Shown: piece by piece, positions 1 through 8,964 of the stretch
Layout: each line of letters begins with the position of its first letter
Position numbering within the stretch: the first letter of the stretch is position 1
Assembly (NCBI RefSeq): GCF_004342265.1
Contig: NZ_SMCS01000001.1
Coordinates: 124,001 to 188,000, forward strand
Length of the DNA stretch: 64,000 nucleotides
DNA from: Luteibacter rhizovicinus
GTDB taxonomy: Bacteria; Pseudomonadota; Gammaproteobacteria; Xanthomonadales; Rhodanobacteraceae
Reading direction: 5' to 3'
Program-made: the position numbers and the translations under genes
Notes under the pieces: model-generated
What the model saw: only the letters and a program-made list of their open reading frames with translations
Database searches by the model: none
What the model was told of the DNA's origin: nothing

Positions 1-2910
1 GAAGAAACCGCCGATGCCGCCGACGGCCGTACTGGAATTTCCCGTCGCCGATGCTTCGGTACCGATCGCGGTAGCGTATCCGCCGCCCGCATGAGCCGAT
101 GCGCCCAAGGCCGTACTGCCCCAGGCTTCGGCATAGGAACCGGTACCGTAGGCGGTCGCCTGCCACGCGCTCGCTGTCGAGAACGCGCCCACGGCGGTGG
201 AGAAGGGACCGTCCGTGATGGCTTGCGCGCCAATCGCGGTACTCATGGCGCCGTTGGCCTGCGAGGCGAAGCCGATGGCCACGCCGCTCGCCGCATTGCT
301 CACGCTGCCATAGCCGATCGCCGTGCTGGCGCCACCGAGCGCCTGGCTGCCCGAGCCGACGGCAGTCGTCCCGTCCAGATCGGCCACGCTGTTGCTGCCG
401 AGCGCCGTGCTTTCGATGCCGTTGGCCTGTGCGTTTTCGCCATAGGCTGCGCTGTGGTCGCCCTGGGCCAGGGCCCCGTAACCGTTCGCCGTGGCGAACT
501 GACCGACCGACACCGCGCCCGTACCGATGGCGGTGCCACCCGTGCCGTAACTGGCGGCGCCCGAACCGGCCGCCATCGAAAGATCGCCCTCGGCGATGGC
601 GTCGTCTCCGCCGTCGCCCGTGCCGTTGACCTTGAGGTAGTGGCTGGACGTGCCGGCGGCCTGATTCAGCTGCGCGACGTTCACCGCGTCGGTGCCTTCC
701 GTTCCGGCGGCGACATTGGTGATCTGTCGCGTTACCGGATCGTGCGTATTGCCGAGTCCATCGGTCCACGACTGATTGCTGCCGACCGACACCGTGCCGG
801 CACGATCCGCGAGCGAGCCGTGGCCGATCGCTACCGCGTTGTCGGCACCTTTGAGTACGCGGCTGTACGAGCCGAGCGCCGTACCGTTATCGGCCAGCGA
901 CCATGCGTTCGAACCGAACGATGCCGTGGATGCGTTCTGTGCGTATGCGTTGTAACCCACGGCGGTGCCGTCGTTTCCCGCGCCGGATTCGCCACCGACC
1001 GCGACGCCGCTCACGGCCAGTCCGCCGTTTTCGCCGGTCCAGTCCAGCACCTTCGCATTGAGACCGACGGCGACCGACACCGGCGCGGCAATCGTGCCGA
1101 CACCGGCGGCGACGCCACCGAAAGCTGCCTGGGCGCCAGCGCCATATGCGGTTCCCCAGAACTCGCTTGCATAGGCGCCTGCGCCGATGGCGGTGGTTTG
1201 CCATCCCGTTGCGGTAGCGCCCATGCCCATGGCGATAGCGAAACCGCCGCTGGCCAGCGATAGCGAACCTACCGAGACGCTGAAGGCCGATTGGGCTACC
1301 GCGCCGTTGCCCGCGGCAATCGAAGACGAACCCTGCGCGAGACTGCCGCTACCCAGCGCCACGGCGCCGCCGCCGTGAGCTTCTGCATTTGCGCCAAGGG
1401 CGAGGCCGCGACTATCGGTGGCGAGCGCGTTTTCGCCAAAGGCCGTAGCGCCCGCTTTAAGCGCCTGGGCGTTATGCCCGTTAGCGGTCGACCCGTCGCC
1501 TTGCGCGAGCGCGCCATATCCGGTGGCCGTAGCGAAGCTGCCGACGGCACCCGCCGCGTTGCCCAGCGCTGTCGCGCCTTCGGCCGTGGCGAAGCTGCCG
1601 CCGCCGACCGCCGTGGCGAAGTCGCCTTGCGCGGCACTCTGGCCGCCGACTGCCGTGGCCTGTGTTCCGGTCGCCAGTCCGTTCTGGCCGATGGCGACGC
1701 TCTGATCGCCTTCGGCGTCGCTGCTGCCGCCCAGCGCCACCGTACCGGCACCCTTTGCGATGGCGTACTGACCGAGCGCTTGCGCCTGGTCGCCGTTTGC
1801 TTGCGCCAGGGAGCCCAGCGCGACCGCTCCGTCGCCATTGGCGTAGGTGGCTTCGCCGGGGTCCGGCTGCCCGTTGCCGTTCAGATCGGTCCAGTTGCTC
1901 CCGCCGATGGCGATCGAGGTATTGCCTAAGGCGGCGGCATAGCTTCCGACCGCGATGCTGTGATCGCCGAGCGCCGCGCTATACGGTCCGAGACTGCTGC
2001 TGCGCGAGCCGATAGCCGCCGCATACGCTCCTGCGGCAAGCGACTCGCTGCCCAACGCATAGGCATAGCTGCCAAGGGCCGTGCCGAAGGCGACCGCGCC
2101 ACTGCGCGCACCCAGCGCCACGCTGGCCTCGCCGACCGAGGTCGCCTGCCGGCCGATGGACGTGCCGCCCGGTCCGGAAGCGGAGGCTTCGGCGCCCACG
2201 GCCGTCGTGCCGTCGCCGTTGGCGGAGCTCAAGGTTCCCACGGCGGTCGATGCGCCACCGTCGCTGACCGCATTGGCGATGCTGCCGATGGCGATGTTGC
2301 CCAGTCCCGCGGCGACCGCGTCGGCACCGATCGACGTCGTGGAGTCGCCGGCGGCAATGGCCCGCGCGCCCACCGCGGTCGCGGACAGGCCGTCGGCCTG
2401 GCTTCCGTCGCCAAGGGCGGTCGCATATCTCGTCCATGCATGGCTGTCGGCACCCACAGCGGTGCCGCCGAGTTTGTCCGCTGCGCTACGGGCGCCTATG
2501 GCGACGCTGTCCTTGCCGGCGGCGAGGCTGTCCGCCCCCGCTGCCGTGGCGAAACGGCCCGTCGCCCGCGCGCGATCCCTGCCGTTGGCCTTGCCCGTGG
2601 CCGAGAAGTAGACGTTGTTGAAGATCGACATCGGTGCCTGGGATGTCTCCAGCACGCGTACGTCTTCCACCCAGGGAACGGGCGCGAACATCCAGGGCGC
2701 GGCCTGGGCCGCGGTAAGACCCTCGTCGAATCGCGTTTCGGCATCGGTGGCCAGGGCGGCGGCCAGTGGCGTAGCGGCGATGGCGATGGCCACGACGGCC
2801 GCACGCATGCGGCGGTTCGCGCCGCCCTTGCCGCAGGCTTTTGCCAGTTCGGAGGCAACAATCAGCCGCTGGAGCGACTTGCTCCAGATCTTGCTGTGAA
2901 TCTTGTTCAC
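1..2910 (-). CDS. Trimeric autotransporter adhesin (YadA-like head), 3' end outside window
   Basis: The reading frame stays open for 970 codons to base 1, so the stalk end and membrane anchor lie outside the window. It starts at GTG (2910), with GGGGAG about 8 bases upstream. Residues 1-30 match the extended signal-peptide region of type Vc autotransporters (MNKIHSKIWS, then SELAKACGKGG), followed by a hydrophobic core at 37-54. From about residue 105 the protein is almost entirely degenerate 14-16 residue units of the YadA head type (AxG..S.A.G..A.A), predicted to stack as a trimeric beta-roll on the cell surface. Near residue 728 lies a neck motif (ITNVAAG, TDAVNVAQL), after which head repeats resume. 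A DLNGNGQPDPGE loop interrupts the repeats near residue 345. Family role: adhesion and autoaggregation. The ligand cannot be told. Family call secure; full length unknown. Confidence 0.93.
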   Translation of the reverse strand, partial: MNKIHSKIWSKSLQRLIVASELAKACGKGGANRRMRAAVVAIAIAATPLAAALATDAETRFDEGLTAAQAAPWMFAPVPWVEDVRVLETSQAPMSIFNNVYFSATGKANGRDRARATGRFATAAGADSLAAGKDSVAIGARSAADKLGGTAVGADSHAWTRYATALGDGSQADGLSATAVGARAIAAGDSTTSIGADAVAAGLGNIAIGSIANAVSDGGASTAVGTLSSANGDGTTAVGAEASASGPGGTSIGRQATSVGEASVALGARSGAVAFGTALGSYAYALGSESLAAGAYAAAIGSRSSSLGPYSAALGDHSIAVGSYAAALGNTSIAIGGSNWTDLNGNGQPDPGEATYANGDGAVALGSLAQANGDQAQALGQYAIAKGAGTVALGGSSDAEGDQSVAIGQNGLATGTQATAVGGQSAAQGDFATAVGGGSFATAEGATALGNAAGAVGSFATATGYGALAQGDGSTANGHNAQALKAGATAFGENALATDSRGLALGANAEAHGGGAVALGSGSLAQGSSSIAAGNGAVAQSAFSVSVGSLSLASGGFAIAMGMGATATGWQTTAIGAGAYASEFWGTAYGAGAQAAFGGVAAGVGTIAAPVSVAVGLNAKVLDWTGENGGLAVSGVAVGGESGAGNDGTAVGYNAYAQNASTASFGSNAWSLADNGTALGSYSRVLKGADNAVAIGHGSLADRAGTVSVGSNQSWTDGLGNTHDPVTRQITNVAAGTEGTDAVNVAQLNQAAGTSSHYLKVNGTGDGGDDAIAEGDLSMAAGSGAASYGTGGTAIGTGAVSVGQFATANGYGALAQGDHSAAYGENAQANGIESTALGSNSVADLDGTTAVGSGSQALGGASTAIGYGSVSNAASGVAIGFASQANGAMSTAIGAQAITDGPFSTAVGAFSTASAWQATAYGTGSYAEAWGSTALGASAHAGGGYATAIGTEASATGNSSTAVGGIGGFF

Positions 2911-3152
2911 GTCTTGGCTCCCCAGTGATGATGGCGCCCTCACCGCACATCCCCCAACGGGCGGAGAGAGTTTTATGGACGTCTAGACGTCTTGCGTCAT
3001 GCGATCGTCTTTACCGAGCATCGGCCAGGCTGGGACCCAGGTCACGCACAGGTTCTTGCGGTTCTTCGCCGAACTTGCGTAACCTAACGGAACATCACAC
3101 CCGTCGATGGTTGCCGGCGGGGGTGTCCCAGGGGTCGACCGCACGTCGGGGG
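2911..3152. promoter_or_regulatory. Divergent intergenic region with a perfect 14-bp palindrome
   Basis: This is the shared upstream region of the adhesin (minus) and the histidine kinase (plus). Positions 2978-2991 read GACGTCTAGACGTC, a perfect palindrome 68 bases upstream of the adhesin start. It would suit a dimeric regulator, but no regulator can be assigned. I see no convincing -35/-10 pair on either strand. Confidence 0.4.
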
Positions 3153-4541
3153 ATGGGGAGACAGGTGATAAATAAGCTGTGGGGAGCCATGCGCGCGTGG
3201 CTGGAACGCGTGCCCGTGACGGACCCGGTGGAAAGGCGCAATGCGCCTTTCGTTCAGGTGCTGCTGATCGCCATGGGCGTTCTGATGCCCCTGAACAAGG
3301 TCATCCACCTGTATTTCGTGTCGTTTCGCGACAGCATGACCACGCCCGGACTGGCGATGGACATGGTGACGGATGTCCTGATGATGGTTGCCGCATGGGG
3401 CTGTCTTTATCTCGTACGGCGCGGTCATTTTCGTCGCGCGGTGACCACCTACCTCGGCGTGATGCTGTTTTCGGCCACGCTGGCTTACGCAGCCATCGGT
3501 CTGGACCGGCTTTCGAACGATCCCTTTCCATTACTGCTGCTGGGCCTGGGTGGCCTGGTGCTTGGCCGGCGCACGCTCTGGACGGTTTACGTCGTGCTGA
3601 TGTTCGTGTTCTGCGTCGGCACGCTGTCTGATGTGTTCCAACAGTTGCCGCACGGGTCCATCGACTGGCAGCCGGGCAGGAAAGTGTCGATGGCGCTGAG
3701 CTATCTCGTCGTCGCGATCGTGCTCGATCGTACGATTGCCGCGTTACGCGACAGCCTTGCCGAATCCAACGCGCGTGGCCGCGATCTTGAGCGCGAAATG
3801 GCGGAGAGGGAGCGTGCGCAGGGACAACTTGTCCATGCGCAGAAGATGGAGGCGACCGGTCGCATCGCGAGCGGCGTGGCGCACGATTTCGACAACGTTC
3901 TGAATGTGGTCCTTGGCTATGCGCGACGTCGCGAGCGACTGGCCGATGAGGGGACCGGCGCGCTTGTCGCGTCGCTCGAAGGTGTCGAGCTGGCGGCGCG
4001 GCGCGCACTTTCCATAAGCCGGAAACTGCTTAATTTCAGCGGTCAGCAGCGTCTTTCGCCGGAGGTCTTCGACATCTCGCGTGCGATCCGCGACATCCAT
4101 CCGATGCTCCGGCAAATGTTCGACGGCGACATCAGCGTCAAGATGGATGTGGAGGATACCTATGCTCCCGTTCTGCTCGATCGCGGTCAGCTCGAACTGA
4201 TGCTGCTGAACATCGCGGCCAACGCGCGCGATGCGATGCCCGAAGGCGGACGCTTCGTCGTCACGCTGCGAATCGTCCCCGGTGCGGTGGCGCTCATGCT
4301 CGCGGACAACGGCTGCGGGATGCCCGACGATGTCGCCAGACGCGTCTTCGAACCGTTTTATACGACGAAGCCCGTGGGCTGTGGGACGGGTCTCGGACTT
4401 GCCGCGGTCTACGACACGGTCACTTCGGCAGGAGGCGAGATCGAAGTGGAAAGCACGCCGGGCAAAGGCACGACATTCCGCATCCGTCTACCGCTGGCTG
4501 GTGCGGGTCTGGCCCCGGTTGTCGCGGAGCGCGTTGCGTGA
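3153..4541 (+). CDS. Membrane sensor histidine kinase
   Basis: The product (462 aa) has about five or six hydrophobic segments in residues 28-198, a short coiled linker, and then a kinase core. The phospho-acceptor is His244 in the box VAHDFDN. The ATP-binding domain shows the N box (NIAANARDAMP), G1 (DNGCGMPDD), F box (FEPFYTTK) and G2 (GTGLGLAAV). There is no periplasmic sensor domain, so input is probably through the membrane part. Start candidates are ATG 3153, GTG 3165 (GGGGAG 4 bases upstream) and ATG 3189; the choice is uncertain. A response regulator gene ends 39 bases downstream on the opposite strand and may be its partner despite the convergent order. The signal is unknown. Confidence 0.88.
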   Translation: MGRQVINKLWGAMRAWLERVPVTDPVERRNAPFVQVLLIAMGVLMPLNKVIHLYFVSFRDSMTTPGLAMDMVTDVLMMVAAWGCLYLVRRGHFRRAVTTYLGVMLFSATLAYAAIGLDRLSNDPFPLLLLGLGGLVLGRRTLWTVYVVLMFVFCVGTLSDVFQQLPHGSIDWQPGRKVSMALSYLVVAIVLDRTIAALRDSLAESNARGRDLEREMAERERAQGQLVHAQKMEATGRIASGVAHDFDNVLNVVLGYARRRERLADEGTGALVASLEGVELAARRALSISRKLLNFSGQQRLSPEVFDISRAIRDIHPMLRQMFDGDISVKMDVEDTYAPVLLDRGQLELMLLNIAANARDAMPEGGRFVVTLRIVPGAVALMLADNGCGMPDDVARRVFEPFYTTKPVGCGTGLGLAAVYDTVTSAGGEIEVESTPGKGTTFRIRLPLAGAGLAPVVAERVA

Positions 4542-4579
4542 AGTGATGCAACGTCGCGCTCCTACACAGAGCGCAGTGC

Positions 4580-5317
4580 CTATCCTGCGACGAACAGATA
4601 GCCCGAGCCGCGCGATGTCAGCAAGGGAAGCGTGCCGGCACCCGCTTCGGTCGCTTTGCGCCGGAGCCGGTAGACAAGCATTTCCAGCCGATGCGGATCG
4701 AAGGCGTACACGTCGTTGCAGAGCGTCGCGATCAATGTTTCGCGCGCGACGGGCTGCCCGTTGGCGGTCATGAGTGCCTGCAATAAACCTCGTTCGGGAG
4801 CCGTCAGGGCAAGAACGCCTCCCGTGGGTCCGATGAGGCACCAGCCATCCGAATCCAGACGCCAGGGTGTCGTGCCGGGAGTGGAGGAGGCCGCGCCATC
4901 GCTGCGCGCGGTCGCCATGCGTCGCGACAGGCTGTGCAAGGTCGCCGCAAGGACCTCGACGTCCACGGGTTTGGGCAGGTAGCTGTCCGCGCCGATCTGC
5001 AGCGCGCGCACGTGGTTGTTCTTTCCGCGACTCCCCGTAAGCATCACGATGCCCATATCGGACAGCTGGCGAAGATGACGGGCGACGGTGAGTCCGTCTT
5101 CATCGGGCAGTCCGATGTCGAGCACGACCATATCGAAGCTATGGCTGATCATCTGCCGGTACAGATCCGCGGCCGTCCCCGCGCCGCTTACCGTAAAGCC
5201 GAAATCGCGCAACCCCGGGAGCAGGATGCCTTCTCGCAGGTCGGGATCGTCCTCGAGCACCGCGACGCGTCGCGAGCGAGGTGTGTCGCAAACCTGATCC
5301 CCCCGGATCGTCTGCAT
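4580..5317 (-). CDS. OmpR/PhoB-type response regulator
   Basis: The product (245 aa) is a two-domain DNA-binding response regulator. The receiver domain (about 17-130) has acidic residues in LEDDPD, the phosphorylation site Asp67 (VVLDIGLPDEDG) and Lys116 (LPKPVD). The C-terminal half (about 150-245) is a winged-helix domain ending RGSGYLFVAG, typical of the Trans_Reg_C family. I chose ATG 5317 over an in-frame start 27 bases upstream because AAGGGG lies 6 bases before it. It is convergent with the histidine kinase (ends 4580 and 4541), so the two cannot share a promoter. Pairing with that kinase is inferred from proximity only. Confidence 0.88.
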   Translation of the reverse strand: MQTIRGDQVCDTPRSRRVAVLEDDPDLREGILLPGLRDFGFTVSGAGTAADLYRQMISHSFDMVVLDIGLPDEDGLTVARHLRQLSDMGIVMLTGSRGKNNHVRALQIGADSYLPKPVDVEVLAATLHSLSRRMATARSDGAASSTPGTTPWRLDSDGWCLIGPTGGVLALTAPERGLLQALMTANGQPVARETLIATLCNDVYAFDPHRLEMLVYRLRRKATEAGAGTLPLLTSRGSGYLFVAG

Positions 5318-5395
5318 GGGGCGCCCCTTTCGATAGAACCGCATCGACTATAACAAGCTGGCAAGCGCATAAAAGTGCAGGCGCCACGAAAAGAA

Positions 5396-5431
5396 GAAAC
5401 CCGTACGGCACTTGCGCGCCGCACGGGTTTC
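5396..5431 (-). terminator. Intrinsic terminator of the DEAD-box helicase gene
   Basis: Arms 5396-5409 and 5418-5431 pair over 14 positions with one A/C mismatch. Read on the minus strand the hairpin is followed by TTCTTTTCG. It lies 31 bases past the helicase stop codon. Confidence 0.7.
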
Positions 5432-5461
5432 GGTTTTCGCTTCCGGGACTTCAGTTTCCGC

Positions 5462-7333
5462 TTAGAAGTCTTTCTTGCGGCGCGGCGGCTTGCCGCCACT
5501 GGGGCGCGAACCGCCGGGCGGATGCGGAGCGCCGCCGGGACGGAAGTTGCCACGCGGCGGACGCGGAGCCGACGACGGCGCGGACGACGAAGAGGGCGAT
5601 TCGGTGCCGTCCCATTCGCTGATGCGCAGTTGCTGGCCGGATACCCACACCTTTTTCAGGTGCGTGAACACGTCGGTCGGCATGCCATCGGGAAGATCGA
5701 TCAGGCTGTGCTCGTCGCGGATGCTCAGACGGCCGATGAACTGGGCTTCGATGCCGCCTTCGTTGGCGATGGCACCGATGATGTTGCCCGGCTTCACGCC
5801 GTGCTCGTGACCGACTTCCACGCGGTAGGTTTTTTTACCGTGCTCGGTGACGTGCGCGCGCGGCTGGCGCATGCCTTCACGCGGCGGACGACGGTCGTCG
5901 TTGTCGCGCTGCGGGCGTTGCGGGCGCTCGCCACGCGTGTCGCGCGTATCGTTGTCGCGGGTCGGCCGCTCGGTGTACTCGCGGCGCGCCGGCGTCGGAT
6001 CGAGCAGCAGCGGCGAATCGCCCTGTGCGATACGCGCGAGCGCGGCGGCGATCTCGATCGCGGGAATGTTGTGTTCCTGCTCGTACTTCTCGACCAGCTG
6101 CTGGAAGATGTTCAGGTCGCCCTTTGCCAGCGTGTCGGTGATCTTCTGCGTGAACTTGTTCATGCGGTGATCGTTGACGGCTTCGACGGTCGGCAGCTGC
6201 ATCTGTTCGATGGGCTGGCGCGTCGCGCGCTCGATGGCGCGCAGCAGGTTACGCTCGCGCGGCGTGACGAACAGGATGGCCTCGCCACTGCGACCCGCGC
6301 GGCCGGTGCGACCGATGCGGTGCACGTACGACTCGGTGTCGTGCGGGATATCGTAGTTCAGCACGTGGCTGATGCGTTCGACGTCGAGACCGCGCGCCGC
6401 CACGTCCGTGGCGATGAGGATGTCGAGCTTGCCTTCCTTCAGCTGCTGGATGACGCGTTCGCGCTGGGCCTGGGCGATGTCGCCATTGATGGCCGCTGCC
6501 GCGAAGCCGCGCGCCTGCAACTTGCCGGCGAGCTCTTCGGTGGCCTGCTTGGTGCGTGCGAACACGATCATCGCGTCGAAGCTTTCGGCTTCGAGGATGC
6601 GGGTGAGCGCGTCCAGCTTGTGGATGCCGCTGACCAGCCAGTAGCGCTGGCGGATGTTCGCCGCGGTGGTGGTCTTGTTCTTGATCGTGACTTCGATCGG
6701 GTCTTTCAGGTAGGTCTGCGCGATGCGGCGGATAGGCGCCGGCATGGTCGCGGAGAACAGGGCTACCTGACGGCCTGCCGGCGTCGCCTGCAGCAGCTTC
6801 TCGACGTCGTCGATGAAGCCCATGCGGAGCATTTCGTCGGCTTCGTCGAGCACGACGAAACGCAGCGCCGAAAGATCGAGCGTGCCCTTGTCGAGATGGT
6901 CGATGACGCGGCCGGGGGTGCCGACGATGACCTGCGCGCCACGCTTGAGACCCTGCAACTGCGGGCCGTAGCTCTGGCCGCCGTAGATCGGCAGGACCTG
7001 GAAGCCGGGCATGAACGCCGCGTATTTCTGGAATGCTTCGGCCACCTGGATGGCCAGTTCGCGCGTCGGCGCGAGTACCAGCGCCTGCGGCTTGCCCGGG
7101 CGTACGTCGATGCGCGACAGCACCGGCAGGGCGAAAGCGGCGGTTTTGCCGGTACCGGTCTGCGCCTGACCGATAACGTCGCGGCCCTCGAGCAGCGGCG
7201 GGATGGTGGCGGCCTGGATCGGCGAAGGAACTTCATAGCCGACGGCGATCAACGCGCGCATGACTTTTTCGTCGAGCGCGAGCGCGCTGAAACCGGGCTG
7301 TGCCGGAGCGTTATCTGAATCAGGGGATGACAT
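5462..7333 (-). CDS. deaD: ATP-dependent RNA helicase, DEAD-box (DeaD/CsdA type)
   Basis: The product (623 aa) remodels RNA structure, in this family for ribosome assembly and cold adaptation. Motifs in order: Q motif (PSPIQ), Walker A AQTGTGKT (57-64), PTRELA, TPGR, DEAD (VVLDEADEML), SAT, then the second RecA domain with ARGLD and HRIGRTGRAGR. The C-terminal part holds a charged linker rich in Arg and Asp, a DbpA-type RNA-binding domain (from TYRVEVG to GQQLRIS) and a basic Pro/Gly/Arg tail. That architecture separates it from the shorter RhlE-type paralogue 1.6 kb away. ATG 7333 is preferred to an upstream in-frame start because GAGGT precedes it by 5 bases. It is divergent from fghA. Confidence 0.92.
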   Translation of the reverse strand: MSSPDSDNAPAQPGFSALALDEKVMRALIAVGYEVPSPIQAATIPPLLEGRDVIGQAQTGTGKTAAFALPVLSRIDVRPGKPQALVLAPTRELAIQVAEAFQKYAAFMPGFQVLPIYGGQSYGPQLQGLKRGAQVIVGTPGRVIDHLDKGTLDLSALRFVVLDEADEMLRMGFIDDVEKLLQATPAGRQVALFSATMPAPIRRIAQTYLKDPIEVTIKNKTTTAANIRQRYWLVSGIHKLDALTRILEAESFDAMIVFARTKQATEELAGKLQARGFAAAAINGDIAQAQRERVIQQLKEGKLDILIATDVAARGLDVERISHVLNYDIPHDTESYVHRIGRTGRAGRSGEAILFVTPRERNLLRAIERATRQPIEQMQLPTVEAVNDHRMNKFTQKITDTLAKGDLNIFQQLVEKYEQEHNIPAIEIAAALARIAQGDSPLLLDPTPARREYTERPTRDNDTRDTRGERPQRPQRDNDDRRPPREGMRQPRAHVTEHGKKTYRVEVGHEHGVKPGNIIGAIANEGGIEAQFIGRLSIRDEHSLIDLPDGMPTDVFTHLKKVWVSGQQLRISEWDGTESPSSSSAPSSAPRPPRGNFRPGGAPHPPGGSRPSGGKPPRRKKDF

Positions 7334-7487
7334 GGCGACCTCGAAGCGGGGCACACCGGCGTCTTGTACGCCAGGCGGTGAGAATATTCTACCAGCGATA
7401 GCTGTCGAACGCTTTGTTTTTGTGACGGAATGTGGTGTGTTCAGGGTTAAACTCAGATGTTGGGTTCGGATAAGAAGGGAAGTCGGG

Positions 7488-8330
7488 ATGCCTATGATCC
7501 AAACGACGTCGGAACAGCGCTGCTTCGGCGGTACGCAAGGCTTCTACAGCCATGAGTCGCGCGAATGCGGCGGCACGATGCGCTTTGCCGTTTTCGTGCC
7601 TCCGGCCGCCGCGCAGGGCCGGGTTCCCGTGGTGTATTGCCTCGCTGGCCTGACCTGTACCCACGAAACCTTCACCATCAAGGCGGGCGCCCAGCGCGTG
7701 GCCGCCGAGCTTGGTATCGCGTTGGTGATGCCCGATACGAGCCCGCGCGACACGGGTTACGAAGGCGCGACAGGCGACTGGGAAGTCGGTGAGGGCGCCG
7801 GTTTTTACGTGGATGCGACCGAAGTGCCCTGGGCCGACCGTTTCCGCATGTACAGCTACGTTGCGAACGAGTTGCCCGCGCTTATCGCCGGGAACTTCCC
7901 GGTGGACCCGCTGCGTCAGGGCATCCTCGGCCATTCGATGGGCGGCCATGGCGCACTGGGCATCGCGTTGAAAAATCCGGATCGATACCGTTCCGTGTCC
8001 GCGTTCTCGCCCATCGTCGCACCCGCGCAGGTGCCCTGGGGCGAGAAGGCCTTCGGCCGCTATCTTGGGAAGGATCGCGCGCACTGGGCCGGATACGACG
8101 CGACGGAACTGCTCGCGCGGGGCACCTTTCCCGGCACGATCCTGATCGATCAGGGCGGAGCCGATGCCTTCATCGACAACCAGCTGAAACCCGAGCTGTT
8201 CGAAACCGCATGCCTGCGCACTGGCCAGGCGCTCGACCTGCGTATGCATCGTGGCTACGACCACTCGTACTACTTCATCCAGACTTTTGTCGAAGACCAC
8301 CTGCGTCATCATGCCGCGGCGCTTGCCTGA
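7488..8330 (+). CDS. fghA: S-formylglutathione hydrolase
   Basis: This esterase-D family alpha/beta hydrolase (280 aa, the usual length) cleaves S-formylglutathione to formate and glutathione, the last step of glutathione-dependent formaldehyde detoxification in the cytosol. The catalytic triad is visible: Ser150 in GHSMGGHG, Asp226 in DQGGADAF and His259 in GYDHSYYF. YCLAGLTCTHE and the conserved Cys57 region fit the family. ATG 7488 is preceded by AGAAGGGA at 7 bases. The glutathione-dependent formaldehyde dehydrogenase gene that usually accompanies it is not in this window. The next gene starts 1 base past its stop, so the two are probably cotranscribed. Confidence 0.94.
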   Translation: MPMIQTTSEQRCFGGTQGFYSHESRECGGTMRFAVFVPPAAAQGRVPVVYCLAGLTCTHETFTIKAGAQRVAAELGIALVMPDTSPRDTGYEGATGDWEVGEGAGFYVDATEVPWADRFRMYSYVANELPALIAGNFPVDPLRQGILGHSMGGHGALGIALKNPDRYRSVSAFSPIVAPAQVPWGEKAFGRYLGKDRAHWAGYDATELLARGTFPGTILIDQGGADAFIDNQLKPELFETACLRTGQALDLRMHRGYDHSYYFIQTFVEDHLRHHAAALA

Positions 8331-8331
8331 C

Positions 8332-8886
8332 ATGACCGAGCCAGTACGGATGCGCACCGCGCGCACCATCATTCGTCTGCTCGAACCGGACGAGGCGCCA
8401 CTGTTGCTTCGCTATCGCACGGAAAACTGCCAGCACCTCGAACCGTGGGAACCGCTGCGCACGACGGCGCATTACACGCTGGAAGGATGCCGTCAGACGA
8501 TCGAAGCCGGTCTTGAAGCCGCCCGCGCCGACCGCGCCTATCCGTTCGTCGTGTTGACGCCCGACAGCGACGAGATGATCGCGGGTTTTACGATGGCCAA
8601 TGTCGTGCGTGGCGTGTTCCAGGCCTGCCATCTTGGCTATGGCGTGGCGGCGCGTCACGAAGGAAAAGGGCTGATGTTCGAAGCTCTGGATGCTGCCATC
8701 CGCTATGCGTTCGGTCCGCTCGATTTCCATCGCGTCATGGCCAATTACATGCCTCGAAACGAACGTAGCGGGCGACTGCTTGAGCGGCTTGGCTTCGAGC
8801 GCGAAGGCTATGCGAAGCGTTACCTGAAAATCGACGGACTGTGGGAAGACCACGTCCTTACCGCGAAAGTCAGGGCGGAAGGTTAG
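8332..8886 (+). CDS. GNAT N-acetyltransferase, RimJ/RimL type
   Basis: The product (184 aa) is an acetyl-CoA-dependent acetyltransferase of the ribosomal-protein N-terminal acetylase class. Typical segments are TARTIIRLLEPDEAPLLLRY near the start, then LGYGVAARHEGKGLMFEAL (acetyl-CoA binding loop region), FHRVMANYMPRNERSGRLLERLGF and GLWEDHVLTAKV. RimJ acetylates ribosomal protein S5, and this sequence resembles RimJ more than RimL, but the substrate is inferred. The start (ATG 8332) is 1 base beyond the fghA stop, suggesting translational coupling. Methionine at 8350 is an alternative start. Confidence 0.8.
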   Translation: MTEPVRMRTARTIIRLLEPDEAPLLLRYRTENCQHLEPWEPLRTTAHYTLEGCRQTIEAGLEAARADRAYPFVVLTPDSDEMIAGFTMANVVRGVFQACHLGYGVAARHEGKGLMFEALDAAIRYAFGPLDFHRVMANYMPRNERSGRLLERLGFEREGYAKRYLKIDGLWEDHVLTAKVRAEG

Positions 8887-8893
8887 ATATGAA

Positions 8894-8926
8894 AAACCGC
8901 ATGGCGACATGATCGCCATGCGGTTT
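8894..8926. terminator. Bidirectional intrinsic terminator
   Basis: A perfect 14-bp stem (8894-8907 with 8913-8926) has a 5-base loop and A-rich/T-rich flanks on both sides. It sits between the convergent acetyltransferase gene and rhlE, so it can serve both. Confidence 0.8.
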
Positions 8927-8964
8927 CCGTGCCGGCGGGCGCCTGCGTGGGCAGGCGCGCTGGA

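Noticed and set aside
1-2650. Regularly spaced repeats that could suggest a CRISPR array
   Set aside because: The repeats are degenerate, in frame and encode the adhesin head; there are no identical repeats with unique spacers and no cas genes.
91-2928. Long plus-strand reading frames opposite the adhesin
   Set aside because: They are antisense shadows of the periodic GC-rich head repeats; composition is Arg/Ala/Gly noise and the minus frame has a signal peptide and head motifs.
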